This document shows, in pieces, positions 24,311 through 37,851 of a stretch of 64,000 nt of DNA. This stretch comes from Anthopleura xanthogrammica (Eukaryota; Cnidaria; Anthozoa; Actiniaria; Actiniidae): positions 1,113,135 to 1,177,134 of the forward strand of contig OZ025211.1 of NCBI GenBank assembly GCA_964019055.1, written 5' to 3'. Position numbers and translations under genes: made by a program. The notes below the pieces were generated by a model. That model was not told the DNA's origin. It made no database searches and was given only the letters and a program-made list of their open reading frames with translations. The stretch's first letter is position 1. Each line of letters begins with the position of its first letter.

Positions 24311-25013
24311 GTCTATTGCTACTGCTAACATCGTATGCTCATTCTGCTATATAGCAATTATAACAATTATTTTTTATTTTATTTTAAAAGCTAAAATACA
24401 CAAGATCTTGAAAATACAGATGTACATTACGATATGACTTGAAACTAAATTACTTCCATCGAACCTAATGACAATTATTGAAAAGGAAATCAATTAACTT
24501 CATATAAAAAGGTTATTAATATATACATATTCTTACGCGATCATGTCAGAAATATATAATTCTGAAATTAAATAAAATAGGAAAAATAACTAATTTTAAC
24601 AAAATGGACGAAATATAACGAAAATATTCGTTTTGGCAGACAAGCTGTTTTGTGCTTAGCGTTTCAGTAATACTAACTTTGCCAATATCATAAGTGTTTT
24701 CTTAGTACATTACAAACTTTCTCTTTTTTCAAGTAGTCCATTAAAATCCTTGGTTCTAATGGCCGGACGCATTCAGTATTCACTTAATTCAGTAGAAAAC
24801 TCGGTTATAAATTATTTTGCTTAGGCTAGGCGTTCAATGCAGAAGATCTGCATCCGGAGAATCTATAAATATATACTATAATGTGGTGTTTTTTGTTTTT
24901 TTTTCGTTTGTTTGTTTGTTTTTAGTAAATTATCTTTAGTGATTTTGTAATAGAGTGCAAACACTATGTGAACGAAACGATAATATGTAACTAAAACTGC
25001 ATATTAGTGCTAA

Positions 25014-25149
25014 ATAGACCCTTCCACGTGGCGTCAAAGCAGCTCAATTTGGAGGACAAAACCAAAGAATTTCAATCTCCTGAGAATTGGAACCTATTGT
25101 TTTGTCCTCCAAATTGAACTACATTCCGACGTGCTGCAAGGGGTCTATA
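25014..25149 (+). mobile_element. MITE family A, copy 2
   Basis: The left end has CAAAGCAGCTCAATTTGGAG and the right end CTCCAAATTGAACTACATTC, followed by GACGTGCTGCAAGGGGTCTA. It lies just downstream (3') of ETS gene B. This is the best preserved of the three copies. Confidence 0.85.
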
Positions 25150-25257
25150 CATGAGCCGGAATAGACGTGTCGTGTCGCCTATAACTTCCAAAATAATCAG
25201 CAATAAAATCATCATTCTAAGTCTTGATATTTTGCTAACTAATGTAACGTGTAGGGT

Positions 25258-26377
25258 TTACCAGTGCATGACTACATTGGATCCCATCATGACGCACCCA
25301 CACGAAGGGAAAATAATCTGGCTTCGGGACATCACTCGTGGAGGACTATGTGCTACGATGTTGTCACGTGTTTCAATGCTTTGAACATGATTGGATGTAA
25401 CATGACGAATAACTGACGTGTGTTGTGCGTCACTCCTGGGGCTTTTTTCTACCTCGATGGGTAGGTTTCTTGGGGGAGGGGGAGGTGGAGGGCTGGGGGA
25501 GGCAAGAGTTGTAGGGATTATCACAGATGAACTTTGTAACTGCTGTCTTCTTGTCTTTTCGTCCATGTTTCGTAGAGGCAAGTATTCAAAGGGCAGTTCT
25601 ATGAATCTGTAAACCAATCGTTGCCCTGAAACCTGCGGGCAAAACAACAAATAAAATATGAAAAAAATGATTGAAAACATATGTACAAAGGCAAAAATAG
25701 ACGCCATGCAACTCAGTAGTGGTGAAGTATTTCGTATCAATAGGATATAATTTAAGAATAGCTGTCGAGGTCATGCTCGCCCTCGGGGGGTGTCGGGACT
25801 TTACGTCTGGCTTTCCAACCACAAAACAACATCAAGTTAAGAAATGTTTGCTCACGCCCTAATGATTTACTAAGGCAAATTATTCTTAATACCAAAATAA
25901 ATCAACATTAATAAATACAATCATTCTAATGATTATAATTTTTTCAAATTTTCAGTCCATTGTTTTCAGTTAATCTGATTTTTTGACCTTTTTTCAAAAG
26001 AAGAATTTTTTTAAAGAAGTGCGTCAATCGATCAACCCACGATTTCCTTGATTGCTATTAAACACCAATTGATATATATTGATTCAATTATAAACTAACT
26101 CAGTTATACAGTATTTCAATACCTTCTTAATGATCTTCTTGTCGTAGTAATATCGCAGTGATCTACTCAGCTTATCATAGTTCATCCCTTTTCGTTGCTT
26201 CAACAAACCCCATTGTCTTGCAACTTCTTCTTGTTTCTTAAGCTTGAATTCACCATATTCTTTTCTGGTCCAAGAGATGATAGAAGCGTAGCGCTCATTG
26301 TTTAATAGCTCCAGCAAGAATTCCCAAAGATGGATGGTGTTCTTGAAGCGCGGACGTTGATTCTCTGTGCTGTTCAT
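25258..26377 (-). CDS. ETS-domain transcription factor, gene B (209 aa)
   Basis: Coding exons on the minus strand: 26377-26123 and 25632-25258 (phase 0). The ATG is the first Met after an in-frame TGA, but a further 5' exon is possible because an alternative acceptor just inside (after GCACAG) would match the phase 1 entry used by genes A and C. The ETS domain covers about residues 13-96: [13 protein letters not shown], then [14 protein letters not shown] with the two recognition arginines, then the intron after KIIKK, then [19 protein letters not shown]. The tail carries a run of seven prolines near residue 125 and Ser/Thr-rich sequence. It has no SAM domain. GGAA-type sites near 27905-27930 may mark its promoter. 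Same architecture and intron as genes A and C. Confidence 0.9.
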
Positions 26378-27902
26378 CTTTACTCAGATCTAGATGGCTT
26401 GACTTACTTGGTTTACTGATTTATGTAAGAGTCTAGGAAAAAATGAGACAAAATGTTAGATGACATGAAAATCTAGATAACTTAAAAGTTTACTGACTTT
26501 TAGTAAAGTCTGGGAAGAAATATAGCGACGAACGTTACAAAATTAGCTTTTTGCCTCACTTTTCTGCGAGTATAGTTTCAATGTCCTGTTTCTAGCTCTG
26601 CTGATCTCTGTTAAGGAACATCAAGAGAATAAGCCAGGAACTAAAAGAGATGATTTTGTAATTCCATCGGACATTCTTACTTTGGGCGTCAAAGCAGACG
26701 AAACGAGTTGGTTAATTTACTCCTTTCTCTTATTACCAGGAACCGAGTCTTAGAAACATGCCTTAATACCGTGTATGGAAGATAAACAAAGGATATTATT
26801 CAAATTGTATTTGAAATGCTAAAAGTGTAGATAAAAAACCTATAATCGCCAAAAATACGATACCTAATGCTCAACAAGAAGACCCAATTCTAAAAGATGC
26901 CATCCTTTTCCTTTTCATGCGTAATAGCAATAGAAAATAAACATTTATGGCAAAAAATTGTTTAAAACTTTTTGGCAGCAATGCCAATGTTTTAAGAAAC
27001 ACGTCAATACTTTCAAATGTTTAACCATATACGTTTCTGATGAACACCTTCCATCTTCAATCGTGTACAGCGCAAGCAACATACTCTTGTACAAAATTTG
27101 CTGAACAATATACTGTGTTTTTATGAAAAATTATTTATATCTGTCAAACTGGGATACGAAAACTAGAAATTTTCTTATTTTTACTTTTCTAAAAAATGTA
27201 ATACCGACCTATCTTGTTTGTGTCTGAACGCGTAACAGATAGTCGTTGGATGGCAAAACTCACTGAAAATCAGTTTGAAGCAAATGGTGAATAAAAATCA
27301 GATCAGTACATCCCACGGTACACATGTGTAAATAAAGTTGCAGTTCACACTATAGTAAACTGAAGGTGTACTCTAAACGTACATTATATGTTAATGGTGT
27401 TTTATAACTTCGTCTGACTAAAAAGGGTGCTTTTTAAAATCAGAATTCGAATTCTAATCGTTCGGTAAGTTTTTAGCCAAGCCCTGACCACATCTACGTA
27501 CCCTTTATGGTTATGGCAAGCTACTCCAACTCTTTATAACAATTAATACTATTATTATAATTGTTCAGGAAAATCAGCAGGCTTCTATTTACTTACGTAC
27601 TTTAAGAATAATCCCTTGCTTAGCTGAAAAGGTCGGTTAACTAAGTCCTTGTATTCACAGCAGTATATATGCACAGTAAAAGATATGTACCCTTCTAATC
27701 TGTCCCGATATTTAACTAATCCCTCAAGATGGTCTGTTTCCGTCTGGTCCCTAGTGAAGTGAGCTCTAAGCTCATTTTTGTACAGTATGTTGTAATAACT
27801 ATTGAAATCCCAAGGTCAAGGCAGAAAAATCCTCAACTAAGATAGAAAATCGTTCAATAGGTGTTTGACAAGAATTGCCTACTTGTCGTTCGTTACTTTT
27901 CT

Positions 27903-27931
27903 AAGTACTTCCTTCCGATTCGGAAGTATAA
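27903..27931 (-). promoter_or_regulatory. Candidate ETS-binding sites upstream of ETS gene B
   Basis: AGTACTTCCTTCCGATTCGG and the following CGGAAGTA give opposed GGAA cores within about 25 bp, roughly 1.5 kb upstream of the gene B ATG. They are a candidate auto- or cross-regulatory site, inferred from motif only. Confidence 0.4.
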
Positions 27932-30900
27932 ACGCGGCTTCGTGATTGGTCGGTTTGAATATTACGTCGTTTTTGATTGGTCAGAAAGATTTTAAGAGCC
28001 GCGGCAATGTTGCTTATAATCTGCTCCTGTATATATACCACTCGATGAAACCCGGTCTAGAAGTACGTGGGAAGACCTTTGGTTATTTCCCCCTTTTGTT
28101 AGTCTAGCATTCTTGTATATCCTGAGTCAAAGTTCGCAAGGAAAAGCTTTCTTCAATAGAAATATAGAGTTACTGTAAAAAGTTGTTAAGTTGTGCAATA
28201 TCTAAGGCTAAGCGGTTTATACCGGGCAGAACTAGCTGAGCGTGGGTAGATATCAACAGATATGTGGTCAAGGCTGGGCAGAATACAGCATATATCATAC
28301 AGCTATCTTCCATGTGAACGTCACTACTGACTAAACTACCGGGCATAATCAGGATTTAAAGAGCAAATCAGGCATAAGCTAGATCATTACTGCCGGATCA
28401 CCATGACAACGAGCTCGACGTTTCGTTTCGGTTAGATGAAAGCATGTCATGTGAAGAATCAAAGTATAAAGTCCTATAGAGAATGATTATAAGTAAATTG
28501 GATAGATAGTACGGCGAAACTGATAGAAATGATGGCCATCTGAGTGTAGTTTTGTCTGATTTTATCCACTCAAGGGCAGGAGAACGTGGGGTATCGATCC
28601 CTCAGAATGAGCTAGTCTTTCATTCATGGTTTCCTGTCGGATCAGAAGAACATTTTTTATCCTGGTATTTGCCTTTATAGTTGGCATTTTTTCCTTTAGG
28701 GCATTTCATGTCCACCCACGGTTTCATAGTTTCTCCTCTCCTCTCCTCTCCTCTTCTCTTCTCTTCTCTTCTCTTCTCTTCTCTTCTCTTCCCTATGATG
28801 TCTGTTTGGGCTTCTTTAAAGATCTCACTATACCGTATAAAATTGACCTAAAGTAACTCAAAATCCCGAGTATTCACTCTAGCTTAGAAGACAATGTTTT
28901 TATATAGAAAGACTTGTAGGCAAGTATTATGAAGCACGGAGGTAAATAAAGCACTTGTTTGCGCCGAGTCTTGGTAAAAAGAAAAAATAATTCTGCCGAA
29001 ACTTGTTCCGAAGTCTACTTGGTTATAGAAGACAAACAGACAAGTTGTACTAGACTGTTGTTGACGTATATTCCACTATTACCATAATAGCCAGTGATTT
29101 TGACGTCATAGTCTAGTGTATTTTTGGATATATTGTTTCTCTGTCCCACCCAGTACTTCGTCTCGATTCAATTGAAACGGTAACAATTAAATCCTTGCAA
29201 CTGAAAATATTTCAATTAAACTGAAAATTAAAAATCGCCTACGATAAAACTTGGCTTAAAATATAAAAAAGTGTTCAACAAAAAAAAAGGAAAAAAACGA
29301 GGAGTTAGTATGTTTTGTTTTGAAGAAGCCGTACTTGATGTACCCTTGACTAGTAGTGCAGTGTTATAGTCCAATAGATTATAAATATGAGGGCATTAGA
29401 TGCTAAGTGTTTTGTTATCGACTTTGAAATTACGTGATATTGAAGCACACTTCGAAAGCAAAATCTTTAGGATTGAAGGATAAATACCAGTAAATCTTTT
29501 AACAATTTGTGAAGTAAAATATTAGTGAAAATATAGGGGGAGGTGTTTTGCCAAAATACTATTTTTCCTTCTTTCTTTAATGGTATTTTTTCGCTGACAA
29601 GCCAAACGTGTCCAGTAGCTGCCTGTTTGATATGTAAAAATATCGCAATATCTATGACAACAAACAACTCGAATCTCGACGAATTGTTCATTCGAAGGAA
29701 ATATTTTATCATTTTAGCGAAATTTCAACAGTGTATAAGTGTATTTTTGAGATAATTTTGAGACAAACTAGCGAGAAGAAGAGAGATGTTTGTTCGATTC
29801 AGTACCATTAATAACGTACCGGAAATGTTTGAAAGTAAAATATGTGCTTAATTGGCCAAATAAAGATTTTAATCTTCATCTTAAAACTCAAAAGAATAAA
29901 GTTGTTCTTTTTTCAGAGTTTTGTGATCATTTTTCCATCTATTTTGCCCTCAAAAGTTGCCATGCCTACCTTTTTCAACTTCAATCATTTTACAAAGTTC
30001 TCGTTAAAAAAAAAACATTTTTAAAAATATTTTTTTAAATATTTTTTAAAATATTTTTAAATATATTTTTTTCAAAAATGCTTAAACGACAATAAATTTT
30101 CAACTCAGTTGAAATGGAGAAAAAACTACCCACCAACTCAATTCAGGCCCTTTTTCGACTGTTTTTGCTTGAAGCCTCATCTGTAAGCTCAAATGTTTGC
30201 GTTCTTGTACAATCTTGTACCAAATAATATTTGTATTGAGATGGAATGAAGATATGGTCGCTACTGAACTGCATCCTCGCAGGATATCCGACAGTTATCA
30301 AAATATTTTTCTCCTGCACATTAAAAACCCTAATTATATATATTATATATGTTTATGAATAATATCTGGCATTGTCCTGCCCTTCCTGTTTTCGAGACGC
30401 CAGCAGTCTATTTTCATCCATTTCCCAGCACATGTCCAAGCTTGCTTACATGTGGTTCATACAAACACGAAAAGCATGGTATGGACTAGCAAAAACATGC
30501 CTCATATCATAACAACTATCAGATATATACTCTCAGGTTAGCTAATGATTGAACTAAACAGAAAAACATCTCATTCACATTCCCATAAGAAAAGCTTTAC
30601 TCCGGTGTGTCTTGTACATGCACGAATTGGGCAAAAATGAATAAAACTTTCATTTGGTCTTTTAAATAACTTAACTTTAGCTCAACTTTAAAGTCACCAA
30701 AAAAACGAATGAATCTTGAATACTGTTCAAAAATAAATACTGAGCGAAGCCGAGGTTACCATATTTCCAATATATCTTACAAAACACCGAGACAGTTTTG
30801 GAAAAAGTTTATTTCAAAACAAAATAAAGGGTATAGAGAAAAGAAAATGAAAAGAAAAGCGTTGAAGATTTGAAGGAAGTGGGCAAAAAAAGATGATTTT

Positions 30901-31964
30901 GTAAACCTCCTCAATGAAGAAAAAACGTTATTTCTTGGTTCATTGTTGTACACCATCTTATGACGCACGCGGTGTTACCTCTGCTGGCCTGTGCTGGCCT
31001 GTACTTGAACTATAGCCTTGATGTAAAAGTTTATGGTGTAAAGATTCACTGAGTTTCCAAACCACAGAATCAGTACAAAGTGCCAATTTAATTCTTAAAC
31101 ATCCTACTAAGAGTGTTTTCCTGAGTACAACTTCGTGGGTTATGCTAGATGACTCTTTTCACTTAAACCAACCGCAGTTGTATTCAACAGATCTTTTCCT
31201 ATTGGACGCTCAACTTTAAAGTCAGAATTATCAGTTAACATGAGAACTGTTTTGAAAGTTTATCAACCATTTTCAGCAATTAGACCTCATCAACAGAACG
31301 CAATTTGATTCGAATAAAAAGGAAAGATTAGTCACAAGTTTTGAGAGAATGTCCCATTATGAAGAAAATGAAAGGGAAAAAGAAAGAACGAAAGAAAAAA
31401 AAAAACCAATCGTGTAAATCTACCACTAGAAAAAAATTATTAACATTACAGCTAGTTACTTAATAACAAAAACATTTCAGTTTTTGTCGGTAATTATATT
31501 TTCGTTTTTCATTCTACAAATTTAGAAGCTATCTATCTTGGTTAACTTTTATAGTTATTATAGATAGCTTGTGTCTCAATTTAGGTTAAGTTATAATTCT
31601 TTGTAAATGTAATGTAATAACAAAAAATGACACTAAATAAATATATGTAATGTATGTATGTACAAGCTCTTCATTTTCACTTTCAGATGAGTTGTCTTTG
31701 TGTCCATCGCGTTAATTTCATTTAAATGGAAATTTTGGCTTTTCTTTCGCGTTAATTTTCTTCATTTGAAAGTATTTTTGCCCTCAATTCGCGTTAATTT
31801 AAGTCGCGCTAATTTCTAATACTTTAATTTCCTATAATAAGGTATATCGGTATATCATTTATCGGCGAACAACGAGTGATGAGTGTTTGTCTCAGATATG
31901 AAGTAACACTTATTATATTGAACTAAGTACTATGATGAACTGACTTACATAGTTTATTACCTTT

Positions 31965-32086
31965 AGCAGCGCACTTGGTAGCTCTCCTACAGGCTGGTCA
32001 CGATAACAGTCCCGACACATACACCTTCAAAAGCCTACTGAATGAAGTCGTAAACAGAACAATTTGGGAACATATGTATCAAGAAT
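31965..32086 (+). other. Isolated exon-like segment (possible last exon or pseudo-exon)
   Basis: After an acceptor-like TATTACCTTTAG a frame of about 40 codons runs to a TAG and reads like protein (for example ALLQAGHDNSPDTYTFKSLL). I found no matching upstream exon and do not recognise the family. It could be a terminal exon of an unseen gene, a relic, or chance. Confidence 0.25.
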
Positions 32087-34540
32087 AGAATAGCCCAACT
32101 GTGAACCAAGCGTTTCCTATAATATTGAAATGTTGATTTATTTCTAGACTTTCTTTCTTCATTTTATAAGGACATACTTCCGTTACGACATCATTTATCG
32201 TGACGATTGAAGTGTTTGGAAGCTATTTTAGGAAACCCATTACTGGTTCTCCGAATCAACGCCTTTATAATTGTTTGTTCATTGAATTTGAACTATCTAA
32301 TTAACTGCTGTCGAAGTTACCCAAGCGTTCTTACTAAAAAAAAAACCAGAGCATTATATGTTGTAACTCAGTCACTTAACTATCGAAGTAAGTCCAGTTA
32401 TATCAAGCTAGCTCAACGTTTTGTCTTTAACTAACTACCATTCAAAATAATAAACTATAGTGCACCTGTTAAAACATTGGCCAACGTGGCGCCACAACAA
32501 CAACAGGAAATGCCTCTAGAAGATGATGAAATAACAGGAGTTAAAAAGGACAACGTAACAAGTTATTGTTCTAAGTGAATGATTGATTTTAAATATTAAA
32601 GCATTACTTTACTAGAATTAACGAAAGGTTTGTTGACATATTATATATATGTTATCCATTTTAAATTCAGTCAAGAACTGCTGACTGCAAATGAAAGTAA
32701 TAAAATGTTGACGAAATCAAAGTCGTTGGATTGTTTAAATTCCATGTGTAATAATTTATTGTTTTCGTTCGTTTGACTTTTTTGTTTTGTTTTGCATTGT
32801 ATTTTTTTAAATCAAGGAATGAATCGTTAAAGTCAATATTTTTCAAGATATCAAGATACAAGTTTATCAGTGTCTTTTATAACCAAACTGATCAAGCAAA
32901 TATACCGAGTATAAAACTATTGAGCATGGACTGCCGTGGTCAATGTAAAGATATATCATATATATCAACAAATGTACCATTAATACAAAAAAAAAATTTG
33001 TTTATAGTGGATATAACGAGTAAAGCAGAGCTTTTTTCCAACTCAGTCCTCTTATACTTACTAATAGAAATAAACTAACAATAATTACAAAGTAAAGTGT
33101 TATTAAGAAATCCAACTGGTAAGGAGGCAAACCAGTTGGCTATTCACAAGCATGGTCGAGAGGCTGAATTTGACCTGATCGAAATCGGGACAAACACAGT
33201 CTCAGCTAGTGGCCAGAAGGTAACTGAGCCTACTCAACTGCACAAACATTGAAGGTGTGGAACTTCGATAAAGATCTTCTAGGATATTCAACATCCATTC
33301 TATCAATTTTAATGTGTCTTGTTAGTGATCAAACTTCTCATGCATCATGGTCCTCGGTACGAAGCGGAAGTGAACAATGTATTCATGCGAAACCATTATT
33401 ACAGGGGAGGGGAGGGTGGTGCAGAAGAGTCAAGTGACTAATCAATGAATCAGAGTCGGTACAAAAAACTTTGAATTTTAACAACCAATCTGAGATGGTA
33501 ACTCTGTAATCCTAGACTTCACAGATCAGACCCTACAGATCAGCCTGTGATTAGTAGTATTAAGACAGATAGAGTGACCACCCTCAGTGCCTACACCTCA
33601 TACTAACCGTATAGGTCCCCGTAGTAGAGCTTTGCTCTGTGGGGTTACCCTGTCCATGTGACGAAGTTTGTAAATAAATACATAAATAAATTCCTTGGCC
33701 CGTGAAAAAATAGTAAGCAGTAATGGACTTTAGTTCTGCAACTTTTAAATTTGTTTTAAAGGTCAAATAAAATCACTGTATCACAGATATTATCTACTAA
33801 ATAATAGTCATGGATATCTTACTTTATTCAGGGATTGTTTGGTCTATTACTATTGCAATGGTGTATTTACACATTGTCGATGATGGTTATACTATATGTA
33901 CAATAATCAGTATCACAGGGAGAGAGAGGTCGGATAGTGATGGTCGGATAGTGATGGTCGGATTGTATTGATCCGACCAAGAACGACCATTCAATTCAAA
34001 TCAAAGTATATTGGAATAGAGTTTTGTCATTTTTGATTGATAATTCTTAACATTTTAAAATATATTTAATTGAAACTTGGCCAGTATTGCTTACTCCCCC
34101 CCCCCCCCCCCCCCCGTGGGTTGAAAAGGATTCGCCATGGGGGTAGGGCTGGGCAGCAATGTTTTTATGTTTCCAAATGATGTCATTTGTGATGTCATCT
34201 TGATACTGCTCCTCAATCCTATATCTACCCCTCCCCCCATAGTTTGAGAGGGTTCCCGGCCCATGGGGGGTAGGCTTAAGTAGCCTTCGTCTTGTATTTT
34301 CTGATAATATCTTAGTGATAGTTCAATAGCATTGGCCCTCGTCATATGAGATGCTTCAGTGTCAAGTAGTCTGTGCACAGCAGCATTTTACCCCCCACCC
34401 CCCCCCCCCCTCTTAGAAAGGTTTCCCCTCTGGGAGGGGGAGAGGATGAGCATACAAACTTACAGTTACTTACTAGAAGACTCAAATAATTTTCCACAAA
34501 TTTCCACCTTGTTATCTCTGACTGCAGATGGTTGTGGCGC

Positions 34541-36040
34541 CTAATGGCACGGACAGACAGACGGATGCACATAGGGTATCACGTATTGATACGTAGGGTA
34601 CGTCACGTGGTTTTGATGTGACATGCGCAGTGGAGACTGTATAAATTGCAACCCCAGTGTTGTGTTTGGTAAGTTAGGAAATGAGAATTGGTTTTGGACT
34701 GGATTCATGGCATAAAAAAACGTGTTCTGTCCAACTCCCTCTGGGCTGGGGTTTCTGATGCAGATTTGATCTTCTGTTTTCGCGGGTTTTTCATCTGTCT
34801 CTGTCAGTGACGCATAGGTACTTAGTGATCTCGTAGGCTTGTCTGTTAATGGTGGGTTGACGAATCTGTAAGCAAGTCTTTGTCCATTGACCTAAGAATA
34901 GAATAGGAAAGTCAATAAATGAACAAAGATTATATTGAAAAATTTACAAAAGGAGGCGAAGAAAGAGATGAAGAAGGAGAAGGAGAAGGAGAAGGAGAAG
35001 GAGAAGGAGAAGGAGAAGGAGAAGGAGAAGGAGAAGGAGAAGGAGACATGACATACATACTTTTTTAATGATTCCTTTCTGATAATAATATCTTAAAGCC
35101 CGACTCAGTTTGTCATAGTTCATCCCTGGTCTTCTCTTCAAGTCTCCCCATCTTTTAGCTACTTCTTCCTGATTCTTCAGCTTGAATTCCCCTCCTTCTC
35201 TGTTGGTCCATCCTATCATGGACGAACAGTTCTCATCTGCCAGTAGATCAAGCAAGAATTCCCACAAATGAATGGCTGTTTTATTGGAATGTCCTCTTCG
35301 TTCTGGAACAGCAGACATGTCAGTCAGTTAACTTTGCAATACAAATAGTCAGTATGTTTTTTAAGTCTATGTGATAAGTATTATGCTTATGCGTGTGCAC
35401 ACTGATGCACTTTGGTAATTGAAACCTTCAATAGACCATTTTACCGATACGACGGCCATCTTGAATTAAATTAAATTTAAGTAAGACATGAGATGCCGAG
35501 GAGGCAATTATTGGAAAATGTATAGTATGCGCAGCTGTCAGGGTGTCTTTTCATATAGTTTAATTAACGTTATCAATGAGAAGCACATCTAAAAACCAAT
35601 TGAATTTGCTGATAGTTGGAGCGATATGTGAAACGCCAAAGCATAAAATTATTTGAGAAAGCAACCCGACCACTCTATGCTTTATAATATTTCTACGTTT
35701 GCCCTCTTGGTATCCCATAATTTAAGAAGGCTGCCGTATTGGTAAAACGTTCTATTTTATAGAACCCTGAAACAACCTAGCCGACATCCCCCTCCCCCCA
35801 GCGTTTGTAACACCCAATAAATTCAATATAGCCCAGCCTGTACCAATAACCTACGTAGCCCTCCCTAATAAGTAAATTCTCAATTTATTTCTTCCGTCTA
35901 CAACACGCTCTGACTCAATCGCAGATCAAGATAGCTCATATGATCGCAGATAACAGAAAGGGTCATATAATTTGAAGCCCAACAGTAGGAAAGCCTGCTG
36001 AGACTAATTTATTATGCAATGTTTTACCTGAAGTTGTCAT
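34541..36040 (-). CDS. ETS-domain transcription factor, gene C (201 aa with proximal first exon)
   Basis: Exons on the minus strand: 36040-36028 (ATG, encodes MTTS), 35302-35061, 34891-34541 (stop TAG). Phases are 1 and 0, as in gene A. The acceptor at 35303 has a good pyrimidine tract (GTCTGCTGTTCCAG). An alternative start is the ATG at 35318 within a longer exon (202 aa). The ETS domain is about residues 12-96: [13 protein letters not shown], then [14 protein letters not shown] with recognition arginines, the intron after GIIKK, then [14 protein letters not shown]. The tail is Asn/Gln/Pro/Tyr-rich with no SAM domain. The 169 bp intron between the last two exons is mostly a hexamer repeat. 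It should bind GGA(A/T) DNA sites in the nucleus. Confidence 0.9.
34955..35046. repeat. (AAGGAG)n hexamer array in the last intron of ETS gene C
   Basis: About 14 hexamers form an uninterrupted purine strand; in the transcript they read (CTCCTT)n. The array starts about 15 nt after the splice donor and fills over half of the 169 bp intron. Such mirror-symmetric purine tracts can form triplex DNA, and the RNA could recruit pyrimidine-tract binding proteins. Confidence 0.95.
35430..35756. mobile_element. MITE, about 327 bp, TIR TTTTACCRATACGRC
   Basis: The left end ATAGACCATTTTACCGATAC and the right end GTATTGGTAAAACGTTCTAT are inverted copies. It lies in the first intron of ETS gene C. A short match to the 57 bp satellite (GAACCCTGAAACAACCT) follows at its right edge. 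Confidence 0.75.
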
Positions 36041-37851
36041 GGCTGCCGGTATATCTTCCTTTGTGTATCTAGTAACAACACAATTATATATAAATACATT
36101 CAATAGATAGAATAAATGTCTCATTATTCGATGACTCGTACAGATCAAAGGAAAACGTATTCATTTCAGTTATCTGTAACCGGAAGAACTACAACAGCAC
36201 GTATTTTAATTTTCTTTAATTTATCTTCTTTCATTCCTTATTTAAACTTTTTTCAGTCTGCCTTTTCTTTAACTAGTCCCAGATTCTGTATATCTAGTTA
36301 ATAAGACCAGTATTAATTAATTTGTAGATTTTTTTCATGAATAAAGAATCTTTGAATTGACGTATTCCTGTTTTGCTCGATCAAAACCGATCGAATTATA
36401 TAGTGCCTGTTGTGAACCCCTATTTTTTGATTTTAATTGATTCTACTGAGGACTGACTGACTTGTCCTTCCGTCTTATCTCACACCACAGTCACAAATTT
36501 GTCCCTTGGAAGATAAAGAATTATTTTTTTAGGCATCATGCAAGCTTTATTAAGAGAAAACGAGTCAACGAGTGCATAAATTAATGCCGAAAAGTTCAAA
36601 GATTAGAGAACATGGCAGTAATTTTTAGACTGAAAGAAAAAAAAAAAAATTTCTATTTCCGTGGTGTCGCCTAAAAGCAGGTGTTAAATACTCTATTTTG
36701 TCTTTTTTCGTCTGTTTGTCTGTCGCTTTTTCCCGGAACTTCTGTTCAAACTGTTTCCTGTAATTCCTGTTTCCACATATGGATCATGCTGCGTGCTTTT
36801 GAAAGATGGTTGTTCATTTGACATGAGTCGGAAAACAGGAACTGAAAACCCAAGTTGGTTAATTAAGGACTTTTATTGGAACGTCTTTATTCTGATGAGT
36901 TTTATTCTTAAGTTTTAAATTGATAGCTTAAGACTATTTGCTCATTTAGGTGAGAATGTTGAGTGAGTTGCACCGGATAAATACTCTTGAAAGGAAAAAA
37001 GTTTATTTAAGTTTTGCGACAAAATTGTTCGTACTTAATTTAGAGCGAGTCTAGTTATTCCTGTCGGTCGATCAAGAGACTCTTACTTCGTGATACAACA
37101 ATTAACTTATCAATGATTTGGAAGACTCCTATTCAACAAATGAGGAAAAAAAAAAACTGGGAAAAAAAACAATCGAAGAAATCGAGTAAGTCTGCACGTC
37201 TGCTCGACATATACGAATACAATCTTAGTTATAAATATAATATTTCTCCAGCAAATTTCTGTAGATTTAATTGAATGATAGAATCTATACTGATTAAGGG
37301 GGGATTTTACATGCGTCATCGTATAATGAATAGTTCTTATTATATATTACGGCATAGCTTTTTATGAAGCGAGACTCTACAGGCCACTTTAGAAAGTCGT
37401 GGATTCTATGAATCACTGTATAAAATAGAAATAGAATAGTACGGGAACTAGATTTCGCTTTCTAAGCGAGCCAGTATTTTTTACTCTTGTCATAAACTCG
37501 GTCAATCTTGCAGTCTTAAGCCTTCTTTAAAATTTATTCAGTTTAAATAGAAGTGTCCATTTTTTCATAGATTTAATCATGCCTATGAAGAGTGAATATT
37601 TGAATGGTTTTCGCGATCTTGTTCGAGTCAGTTACTGTTTATTTTGGACCGATAAAAATCTCGAATTCTGCTAATACACTATATAATCTCTTTTTCCATC
37701 TTAATTTTACAATAACACGATTTCTAGAAAGTTTAAATTCAATATTAATCTATGAGCCTAGCTTACAGAACATTTAGTATTTACGATTTAGTGAAAGCAC
37801 GTCGATTATGATACGCTTTTTACCATGCGGGCAATAACTGTATGAGCTTAC

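Larger units (their letters stand above)
19691..25257. other. Intergenic between ETS genes A and B
   Basis: Contains the 57 bp satellite array, a SINE-like unit, MITEs and G-rich transposon debris, listed separately, plus a small unrecognised ORF at 22802-23029. Near 22420-22450 the motif CCGACGAAGGACTAGCGTCC followed by GAAACGTCAG looks like a MITE end. The rest is AT-rich with no gene signal. A convincing exon was not found on either strand. Confidence 0.6.
26378..34540. other. Intergenic between ETS genes B and C
   Basis: About 8 kb without a gene I can support. It includes a pyrimidine run (CTCTT/CTCTC)n at 28735-28790, a self-complementary AT-rich patch at 30003-30075, an isolated exon-like segment at 31965-32086, and an element-like tail ending ATAAATAAATACATAAATAA near 33600-33690. 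A poly-C run lies near 34097. Paired ETS-type sites near 27905-27930 (ACTTCC and CGGAAGT) fit the gene B promoter. Confidence 0.6.

Noticed and set aside
34944..35060. Poly-leucine C-terminus of ETS gene C
   Set aside because: It is read-through of the hexamer-filled intron past a GTATGT donor; the spliced form restores the conserved [10 protein letters not shown].
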